NCBI GenBank assembly: GCA_938014885.1 | Contig: CALLQI010000003.1 | Location: 397,301-461,300, forward strand | Source of the DNA: an uncultured bacterium | GTDB taxonomy: Bacteria > Planctomycetota > UBA8742 > UBA2392 | Reading direction: 5' to 3' | Length of the DNA stretch: 64,000 bases | Shown: positions 17,101-23,536 of the stretch, in pieces | How positions within the stretch are numbered: the stretch's first letter is position 1 | Layout: every line of letters begins with the position of its first letter | Program-made: the position numbers and the translations under genes | Notes under the pieces: generated by a model | Databases searched by the model: none | What the model was told of the DNA's origin: nothing | What the model saw: the letters and a program-made list of their open reading frames with translations, nothing else

Positions 17101-17460
17101 TCAGGGCTGCGGCTTGGCGATGTTGGGGCGCTTGCCCGGCAGCCCCTTGCGGCGCAGCGTGGGCAGGCCCAGCGCCTTGCGCATTGTGTTGGGGTCCAAA
17201 GACTGGTCGGTTCTTGCATCCATTTCATCGACCGAGGCCATCATCTCCTGGAACTCGGCTTCCGTGATGATGCCCTTCTTGATCAGCGTCGCGACCAGCG
17301 AGATGCAGACCATCGACAGCGTGCCGATGTCGGATTCAAGGTCCGCGTTCTTGGCGCCCATCGAGCGCATGGCGCTGCGGTCAGCGGCCGCGCGGGCCGC
17401 CTGCTGACGGTCGTGACTGGACTGTGCGGACTGGGTCAGAAACAGGTGCAGCAGGCTCAT
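17101..17460 (-). CDS. Small conserved hypothetical protein
   Basis: The 119-residue cytoplasmic protein starts MSLLHLFLTQSAQSSHDRQQ. A central segment (NADLESDIGTLSMVCISLV, then ATLIKKGIITEAEFQEMM, then ASVDEMDARTD) looks like a helical hairpin with an acidic end, and the C-terminus is basic. I recall similar short proteins with a KKGIITEEEF-like motif in PVC genomes, but cannot name a family. It sits 81 bp downstream of the aconitase-family gene on the same strand. Confidence 0.6.
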   Translation of the reverse strand: MSLLHLFLTQSAQSSHDRQQAARAAADRSAMRSMGAKNADLESDIGTLSMVCISLVATLIKKGIITEAEFQEMMASVDEMDARTDQSLDPNTMRKALGLPTLRRKGLPGKRPNIAKPQP

Positions 17461-17541
17461 GGTGTGTCCTCCCTGCGCGAGGATACCACACGCAGCGCCC
17501 GCGTGACGGCTGCACGCGACGAACGCACGAAAGCAGCAGCA

Positions 17542-19518
17542 TCAACCGGCCTGCTTGCTGAACATGCCTTCCTTGTACGCCGTGATCCTGCCCGTAAACG
17601 CGCTTGCTGCCACCGTCAGCGGGCTGGCCAGGTACAGCTTGCCGGGGCCGCTGCGGCCGGGGAAGTTGCGGTTGATGGCGCTTACCGTGACTTGCTCCTT
17701 GGTTTCGCTGACGCCGGGGCCGCAGCCGATGCACGCGCCGCAGCCGGGGTTGATTACCTCGATGCCCGCCTTGGCGAACAGCGCCGGGTAGCCCTTTTGT
17801 TCGGCGTAGCGTTTCACGTCTTCGCTGCCGTACTGGATGTACATCTTGACGCCTTCGGCCACACGCAGCCCGGCCTGCACGGCTTCTTGCGCGACGCGGG
17901 CGTAGTAGTCGAAGTCGTCTTCCTTGCCGGCGGTGCAGCTTCCGGCGTAGGCGATATCGATCTTCACGTCGCCCAGGTCCGAGATCAGCTTGCCGTAGGT
18001 CGGGTCGCCGGGTTCGGCCACCATCGGCAGAATCTTGTTCAGGTTGATGGTGTGCACGCCACCGGCGTACTCAGCACCTTCGTCAGGCGCGACGGCCTTG
18101 CGCTTGAGGGCTGCGACTTGTGAGTCCGAAAGGTTGCGCTGCTCCTGCAGCCAGTTCCAAAGGGCGTCGTCGGCCTCACAGATGCCTGACTTGGCGCTGC
18201 ATTCGGTGGCCATGTTGGTGAGGGTCGCGCGCTCGTCCATGCTGATGCTGGCGAGGCCGGGTCCGCCGAATTCCATCACGCGGTCCAGCGTGTCTTCGCG
18301 TTTTGCGTATGTATCGAGGATGTGAAGGATCACGTCCTTGGCGGTCACGCCCGGCTGCATTTCGCCGACCAGGTTGAAGCGGATGCTTTCGGGCACGCTC
18401 ACGAATGTGCTGCCGCTGTAGATCAGCCCGGCGTACTCGGTGGCACCGACGCCGTAGGCCAGCGCGTTGGATGCGCCGCCCATGCAGGTGTGGCTGTCGG
18501 TCGCCTGCACGAAGTCGCTGGGGTCAATGAAGTGCTCGCGGGCGACCTGGTGGCAGATGCCGGGGCTTATGCCGTTGCGGGCGCTGTAGTCGCGCACGCG
18601 GGTGTGCTTCTGGAAGTGATTCTGCATATCGACAAGGGTCTGGATCTTGTCGGCGAACTTGGCAAAGCGCGCCACGCCCTTGGCGTACAGCAGGTGGTCT
18701 TCGAACACCGCGAACTTCTCGGGGTTGGTGACTTTGTAGTCGGCCCCGTACTCGTTTTCGAGGAAGTAGTGCACCTGCGCGGTCGTGAACTCGTGGCTGT
18801 AGCCGGCATCGACCTTGACCATCACCGGGTCGCCGGGCTTGACGAAGGGCTCGCCCTGGCCGGGCACGAGGTGGCTGGCAATCAGCTTTTCGGCCATGGT
18901 CATCGGCCGCTTGCCGTTGGTGAGCTTGGGCAGGTCCAGCTTGCCTTCCGCCAGCAGCTTACTGAACGGGAACAGGCCGCCGCTTTCAAGGATCAGGCGG
19001 GTCACGGGGTCATACTTGGCCGTGAAATCAGACAGCGGCAGCGACTTGCCGGCCTGCAACGCCTTCAGTTGCTCATGGGTGCCCATGAGCTGTCCGAGGT
19101 TGATGTTGTTGCGTTCATGGATCGGGGCGAAGCTGGCCGCGATCACAAGCCGGATGCCGCCCCACTTTTCAGCCTGGGGCGCGGTTTCGCGGCTGCTGCC
19201 CGTGCCCTTGCGCTGTCCGCTGACGATGACTTCGAAGTTGCCGTCGATCAGCGCGCGCTCGCGGAACACGCGTTCGCCGCTGGCGTCGAACAGCCCGGCG
19301 TAGGCGTTCAGGGCCAGTTTGGCGGGGTCGTAATCGAAGCAGACCCAGGCCGGGGTCATGGTGTCGGTGTTGATGTCATCGAGCAGGTCTTCGACGCGCA
19401 GGTCGGCCATGCGCAGATTCAGGCCTTCGTAGAGCTGCTTCTTGATCAGCTCCAGGTCCTTGGTCAGGAACAGGACGCGCTTGCCGGGCGTCAACTGGAT
19501 CGTCGTGGGCAATGCCAT
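17542..19518 (-). CDS. Aconitase-family hydratase, swivel domain first
   Basis: The 658-residue protein carries the aconitase swivel domain at the N-terminus (DDINTDTMTPAWVC near residue 50, GTGSSRETAPQAEKW, SFAPIHERNNIN) and the Fe-S catalytic domains after it, the reverse of classic aconitase. The DSHTC segment ends at Cys345, and the 4Fe-4S ligands appear to be Cys528 (GSCTAGK), Cys593 and Cys596 (PGCGACIG); the 65-residue gap matches mitochondrial aconitase (358 to 421). It should catalyse a hydro-lyase isomerisation such as citrate to isocitrate, but an isopropylmalate or homoaconitate role is not excluded. ATG 19518 is preferred over an upstream start because of an AGGTGT site. Confidence 0.85.
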   Translation of the reverse strand: MALPTTIQLTPGKRVLFLTKDLELIKKQLYEGLNLRMADLRVEDLLDDINTDTMTPAWVCFDYDPAKLALNAYAGLFDASGERVFRERALIDGNFEVIVSGQRKGTGSSRETAPQAEKWGGIRLVIAASFAPIHERNNINLGQLMGTHEQLKALQAGKSLPLSDFTAKYDPVTRLILESGGLFPFSKLLAEGKLDLPKLTNGKRPMTMAEKLIASHLVPGQGEPFVKPGDPVMVKVDAGYSHEFTTAQVHYFLENEYGADYKVTNPEKFAVFEDHLLYAKGVARFAKFADKIQTLVDMQNHFQKHTRVRDYSARNGISPGICHQVAREHFIDPSDFVQATDSHTCMGGASNALAYGVGATEYAGLIYSGSTFVSVPESIRFNLVGEMQPGVTAKDVILHILDTYAKREDTLDRVMEFGGPGLASISMDERATLTNMATECSAKSGICEADDALWNWLQEQRNLSDSQVAALKRKAVAPDEGAEYAGGVHTINLNKILPMVAEPGDPTYGKLISDLGDVKIDIAYAGSCTAGKEDDFDYYARVAQEAVQAGLRVAEGVKMYIQYGSEDVKRYAEQKGYPALFAKAGIEVINPGCGACIGCGPGVSETKEQVTVSAINRNFPGRSGPGKLYLASPLTVAASAFTGRITAYKEGMFSKQAG

Positions 19519-19651
19519 GGACACCTGCCGATACGTGATTACCGCCACTCAGGAAACACAAACGGCCCTCACGGGCCCTTCGCTGCCATTCAATCAAGCA
19601 GCACGGCAACGGCCGTGCTGGGCTACTTTATAGCAAATGCCCATTGTGCGG

Positions 19652-19870
19652 TCATGGGGTTGCCGGGCTTTGAGGACCGTACCCCGGTGCACAGATCACG
19701 GCGCCAGCCCGGTGCAGGGTGCGGATCGCGCCATTGTCGATGGCGGCACTGTAGGCCTCGGCATCAACGGCAACGACAAACACGCGCGCACCGGCAGGCC
19801 AGCCGGCCTTGCCGGCGGCCTCAAGCAACGCGGCCGCATCACCGGCAATCACAACGGGTGTATCACTCAT
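19652..19870 (-). CDS. Small protein resembling an aconitase/LeuC C-terminal segment
   Basis: The 72-residue product aligns by eye with the part of the neighbouring aconitase-family enzyme that precedes and includes its CxxC: both have a short beta strand, then a helix, then L..AG...(x)PG.G. Where the enzyme has PGCGAC, this protein has PGYGPQ, so both cluster Cys are missing. Its ATG overlaps the stop of the upstream 82-residue gene (ATGA) and it lies 133 bp upstream of the aconitase-family gene on the same strand. It may be a relic or a regulatory stand-alone piece; no function is known. A GC hairpin at about 19598-19617 follows it. Confidence 0.6.
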   Translation of the reverse strand: MSDTPVVIAGDAAALLEAAGKAGWPAGARVFVVAVDAEAYSAAIDNGAIRTLHRAGAVICAPGYGPQSPATP

Positions 19871-20115
19871 CCAGCGGTCTCCGGAGCAACCACGATGTCA
19901 AACGGCAGCTCGAATTGCGAGCGCTCAGAGCGCCAAGTCGCGAGGTGTCTGTGCCAGTTCGGGTGAATCGCAGGTTCGGACTCCATTTCATCGGCCGAGG
20001 CCACAAGGAACTCGGCGATCTGGCGCAGCACGCCGGGAGATACGCACAGCGTAGCCTCGCGCAGTGACTGCAAGCCATACTCGTTGACCTGTTCAATCAC
20101 ATAGCCGAAGAGCAT
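19867..20115 (-). CDS. Small conserved hypothetical protein
   Basis: The 82-residue protein has a clear AAGGAG ribosome-binding site 8 bases before its ATG. It is a compact acidic domain: SLREATLCVSPGVLRQIAEF, then a helix with ADEMES, a His/Trp-rich HPNWHRHLATW, and a final strand FDIVVAPE. No family is recognised. It overlaps the following 72-residue gene by 4 bp, so the two are translationally coupled and may act together. Confidence 0.65.
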   Translation of the reverse strand: MLFGYVIEQVNEYGLQSLREATLCVSPGVLRQIAEFLVASADEMESEPAIHPNWHRHLATWRSERSQFELPFDIVVAPETAG

Positions 20116-20218
20116 TCATAACTCCTTCCTGCCACAAAGTGCGCCAACTCGCTTGCTAGCGCCGAATCATTGCAGGTCTTGCGCTTCGCAAGCGATCATG
20201 ATGCGAAGGCTGCACGTT

Positions 20219-20325
20219 ACGGCAACGGCGTTTGCCCACGAAGTGGCACGAAGTACGGCCACTACGCGGCACCACAATCCGGCCGCGACAATCGCCACAA
20301 AGTTGGCCACTACGGCGCGTGGTGC
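20219..20325. repeat. Degenerate CCACGAAG-type repeat region
   Basis: Within the 602-bp gap 20116-20717, this stretch repeats GGCAACGGCG, CCACGAAG and GCACGAAG units like those at 5174-5496 and 7279-7439, and a direct repeat GGCCACTACG at 20257 and 20305. I see no gene in this part. Confidence 0.55.
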
Positions 20326-20648
20326 TGGCGTTTCCGTGCAATTTGCGTCGCGCGAATCTTGGAACTTGGGGACGTCGTCGTTCGTTCAATAGGGCGTAGC
20401 AAGGAGACACGGAATCACGAGGGTAACCAGGTACGAGACCGAGGCTCCGAATCGATACGGGCAGTACGCCAGACCGAGTAAACGAACCAAACGGACGCAG
20501 TACGAGTTTTTTGACAACCGCTTCACACCCTTTTCTCCGCGGTGCGGCGTCTCGCCTGCACCCTTCTCTCCCGCGCGCAATGCGCAAGAAAGAACAAGTC
20601 AGGAGGCCCGAAGGCCCCTCCCTCATTACCACCTTCGGACTTTCTTCA

Positions 20649-20683
20649 GGACCCGGCGTTCCCACACGCCGGGTCCTTTTTTG
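20649..20683 (+). terminator. Strong Rho-independent terminator
   Basis: A 10-bp GC stem GGACCCGGCG/CGCCGGGTCC with an 8-nt loop is followed by TTTTTTG. No plus-strand protein gene leads into it. The preceding 100 bases include a GGAGG...CCTCC hairpin at about 20601-20620, so the terminator may end a short non-coding RNA. Confidence 0.8.
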
Positions 20684-20717
20684 TTACGCGATGGCCGGGC
20701 TATGCAGTCGCGGGCAG

Positions 20718-20885
20718 TCAGGCGCGTTGGCGTTTCCAGTGCAGGTACAGGCCTGCGGCCTCAATCGCCGCGCCCGTTGCGAACAGGCCCGCAGTCAGCC
20801 ACCAAGGCCCGCCTTCTGCGAAGCTGATCGCGCCGCCCGCGAACACTGCCCCGCCCAGCGCCATGATCGCGTGCAGCTTCCACAT
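20718..20885 (-). CDS. 55-residue two-helix membrane protein
   Basis: Read on the minus strand directly after hemY: the ATG shares its A with the hemY stop codon (TGATG), and 55 codons follow to a TGA at 20718. The product MWKLHAIMALGGAVFAGGAI continues with a Trp-rich turn (EGGPWWL), a second hydrophobic helix and a basic tail (HWKRQRA). The start overlap, strand and clean membrane-protein pattern support a real gene. It may support the membrane-bound HemY or simply share its operon. Confidence 0.65.
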   Translation of the reverse strand: MWKLHAIMALGGAVFAGGAISFAEGGPWWLTAGLFATGAAIEAAGLYLHWKRQRA

Positions 20886-22291
20886 CAGCTTGCCTCAACC
20901 AGCGCCTTCACCGCCTGCTCGGCGTTGCGCACGCAGTCCGGTATGCCAACCCCGTCAAACCCGTTGCCGCAGATCGCCAGTGACGGGTGCGAGGCCGCCA
21001 GTTCACGAATCCTGGCCACGCGAGCGAGGTGCCCGACGTGATACTGCGCCATCGCCCCCAGGTGCGAGCTTGCGGTCACGCTGCGCGGCTCGCCGGTGAC
21101 GCCCACCAGCCCGCGAATCTCGGACAGGGCTACCTGCGCCAACTCGGCCGGGGGCAGCTTCGCGATTTCGGGTTGCAGCGCGCCGCCCATGAACACGCGC
21201 ACAATCGCGCGGCCTTCCGGCGCGCGGCCTTCAAACTTCACGCTGCTGAAACTGAACGCGACGATACGCCGCTGCTCCACCGCCGGGATCACCGCGCCGA
21301 TCCCGTCCATCGCGTGGCCGACTTGCGCGCGATCAAACGTGAAGTTCACGACCGAGGCCCCGGCGTACTCGACTTGCGCCAGCGCGGCCGCAAGCCCCGC
21401 GTCCACGGGCTGCAGCAGTGAGGCCGACCTGTGCGCGGGCAGTGCCAGGATCACGGCATCAGCCTTGATCTCGTCTCCCGCGTTCACGACCCAGCCGTTG
21501 TCATCGCGGCGAATGCTCTGTACCGGCGTGTTCAGGCGCAGCGAGCCATCCGGCAGCGCGTTGGCCAGCGCGTTGGTCAGCGTGCTCATGCCGGACTTCA
21601 TGGTCACGAACATGCCGTAGCGCGGCCCGGCAGCCTTGGCGACTTCGCCGCCCGTGGACTTGCCTTGTTCGCTGCGGGCCTTGCGGCGCAGCGCCCGGAT
21701 CACGCTGCCGTGCTCGCGCTCCATGGCAATGAACTGCGGGAAGGTCGCTTGCAGGCTCAGTTTCTCTGGGTCGGCGGTGTAGATGCCCGCGATCATCGGC
21801 TGCGCGATGCGGTCCAGGGCCTCGCGCCCGAAGCGCCGCCGCACAAAGGCCGCCAGTGATTCATCGGCGTCGTCGCGGCGCACGCCACGGCACAGCTCGG
21901 TGGCCATGCGCAACTTGCCCAGCGGCGACAGGATGCTGGTGCGCACCAGCGCGCCGATCGACATGGGCGAAATCAGGAAGAAGCCTTCCGGTAACCGCTT
22001 CAGTGTCCCTTTGTGCAGGATGAAGCTGCGCCGCACGCCTTCGCGGGTGCCGATCAGCTCGGACTCAAGCCCGAGCTCACGCACCAGCGCCACGGCGGCG
22101 GGCTTGTTGCTGGCCCAGCAGTCGGGGCCAAGCTCAAGCAGGCAGTCGTCCACGTGGCGGGTTTCGATCACGCCGCCCGCGCGCGCGCCGGCCTCAAGCA
22201 AAGTCACGCGCGTACCAGCGCGCATGGCGCGATAGGCCGCCGCCAGCCCGCTGATGCCTGCGCCAATGACGATGATGTGCTTTGCGGCCAT
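20885..22291 (-). CDS. hemY: Protoporphyrinogen oxidase (HemY type)
   Basis: The 468-residue flavoprotein opens with the dinucleotide-binding motif IIVIGAGISGLAAAYRAM and the second FAD contact LLEAGARAGGVIET, and ends with CGNGFDGVGIPDCVRNAEQA, the characteristic C-terminal FAD motif of oxygen-dependent protoporphyrinogen/coproporphyrinogen oxidases. It performs the late oxidation step in heme synthesis. ATG 22291 (MAAKH) sits just before the FAD motif; an ATG 24 bases further upstream is less likely. MeaB precedes it and a small membrane gene follows. The heme made would serve the caa3 oxidase encoded in this window. Protoporphyrinogen and coproporphyrinogen use cannot be separated by eye. 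Confidence 0.9.
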   Translation of the reverse strand: MAAKHIIVIGAGISGLAAAYRAMRAGTRVTLLEAGARAGGVIETRHVDDCLLELGPDCWASNKPAAVALVRELGLESELIGTREGVRRSFILHKGTLKRLPEGFFLISPMSIGALVRTSILSPLGKLRMATELCRGVRRDDADESLAAFVRRRFGREALDRIAQPMIAGIYTADPEKLSLQATFPQFIAMEREHGSVIRALRRKARSEQGKSTGGEVAKAAGPRYGMFVTMKSGMSTLTNALANALPDGSLRLNTPVQSIRRDDNGWVVNAGDEIKADAVILALPAHRSASLLQPVDAGLAAALAQVEYAGASVVNFTFDRAQVGHAMDGIGAVIPAVEQRRIVAFSFSSVKFEGRAPEGRAIVRVFMGGALQPEIAKLPPAELAQVALSEIRGLVGVTGEPRSVTASSHLGAMAQYHVGHLARVARIRELAASHPSLAICGNGFDGVGIPDCVRNAEQAVKALVEAS

Positions 22292-22374
22292 GACCCCGAT
22301 ATAGCGCGAAACCACGCCAATGCGATAGCCGTGAGTCGGCGCAGGTTGGCTTGGCGGGCACTTTCGTGAAACAC

Positions 22375-23295
22375 CTACAGTTCGGCGGCGGCAGCGCGGG
22401 GCGATTTCTTGCCCTGTTGCACGGCTTCGCGCAGGGCGGCGTAGGCATCGCGCGATTGCAGCGAGTCGGCGATGCGCTGCAGCGCGAGCTCATGAAAGCG
22501 CCGGTCCAGCCGGGCCGCGCGCCGCGACGCCAGCAGCCCGTGCTGCTCCAGGTGCGCGCGATGGGCCTTGATGGCCGCAAGCAACTCGGCCGCGCCGGTG
22601 CCCGCCGTGGCCACGGTGCGCACGATGGGCGGCAGCCACATCGGTTCGCCGGGGGCCGGGTGCGGCCGCAACTCGAAGCCTTCCTTGATGTCTTCCTCAA
22701 GGCGATCGGCGCCGGGGTTGTCGGCCTTGTTGATCGCGACGACGTCGGCGATTTCCATGATGCCGGCCTTGAGGGCCTGCACGCTGTCGCCGCCCGCGGG
22801 CGTCAGCACGACCACGGTAGTGTCGGCCAGGCGCGCGACATCGACTTCGGACTGGCCCACGCCCACGGTTTCCACCAGCAGCGGGTCAAAGCCCGCCAGC
22901 GCCAGCACGTCGCAGGCTTCTTCGGTGCTGAGCGCGAGCCCGCCGAAGTGGCCGCGCGCGGCCATGCTGCGCACAAAGACGCCTTGATCAAGCGTATGCT
23001 CGTTCATGCGCAAGCGGTCGCCGAGCAGCGCGCCGCCCGAAAACGGACTTGACGGGTCAACAGCAACCACGCCGACGCGCGCCGAGTTCGCGCGCAGGAC
23101 TTTCACCAGTGCCGAGGTAAGCGTGCTTTTGCCGGCGCCGGGCGGGCCGGTGATGCCGACGCGCTGCGGGTGGGGGATGGATGCGAAGGCGCCGTCGAGC
23201 TCGTCAAGGAAGGCGGTGTCGCGGGCCTCAACCAGCGTAAGCGCGCGAGCAATGGCGCGTACGTCAAGCGAGCGGATGCGCGGCAAAAGAGCCAT
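22375..23295 (-). CDS. meaB: MeaB-family GTPase, methylmalonyl-CoA mutase chaperone
   Basis: The 306-residue protein has the P-loop GITGPPGAGKSTLTSAL at residues 48-62, VVAVDPSSPFSGGALLGDRLRM (typical of MeaB/ArgK), DPLLVETVGVGQSEVDVA for the switch and base region, and NKADNPGAD for guanine binding. MeaB uses GTP to load and protect adenosylcobalamin in methylmalonyl-CoA mutase. No mutase gene is in the window, so its client must lie elsewhere. The C-terminal arm with REAVQQGKKSPRAAAAEL is consistent with the dimerisation arm. Confidence 0.92.
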   Translation of the reverse strand: MALLPRIRSLDVRAIARALTLVEARDTAFLDELDGAFASIPHPQRVGITGPPGAGKSTLTSALVKVLRANSARVGVVAVDPSSPFSGGALLGDRLRMNEHTLDQGVFVRSMAARGHFGGLALSTEEACDVLALAGFDPLLVETVGVGQSEVDVARLADTTVVVLTPAGGDSVQALKAGIMEIADVVAINKADNPGADRLEEDIKEGFELRPHPAPGEPMWLPPIVRTVATAGTGAAELLAAIKAHRAHLEQHGLLASRRAARLDRRFHELALQRIADSLQSRDAYAALREAVQQGKKSPRAAAAEL

Positions 23296-23395
23296 GGCAG
23301 CAGGATAACGAGTTTGGCAAAAAACCGGAGCCCTGCGTGCACGGTGAGCGGTTCTACTTCAACAACAAGCAACCACGAATCACGGCAACGGCGGC

Positions 23396-23479
23396 TTCAA
23401 ACAGAGTTACGGAGCTACGGAGAACACATTCTGGACTGTCACCATAGCAGTTCTCAGTGCCTCTGTTGTTCTGTTTGAA
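23396..23479. repeat. Imperfect 30-bp inverted repeat
   Basis: In the gap 23296-23536, arms 23396-23425 and 23450-23479 are inverted copies matching at about 22 of 30 positions, starting with TTCAAACAGA. The left arm carries GTTACGGAGCTACGGAGA short-period units, and CCACGAATCACGGCAACGGC precedes it, linking this element to the CCACGAAG family. No gene is seen. Confidence 0.65.
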
Positions 23480-23536
23480 ATTGCCATTCCTGTGCGTGTC
23501 GCAGAACACTGGCCCGCGCTGCCGTCGCGCCGGTTA

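Noticed and set aside
18322..20067. 581-codon plus-strand open frame across the aconitase gene and beyond
   Set aside because: Opposite strand has Fe-S motifs and two small overlapping genes with ribosome-binding sites; the plus frame shows no family features.
20156..20665. 169-codon minus-strand open frame in the gap before hemY
   Set aside because: It crosses a strong terminator and degenerate repeats, has Arg/Ser-rich composition and no ribosome-binding site.
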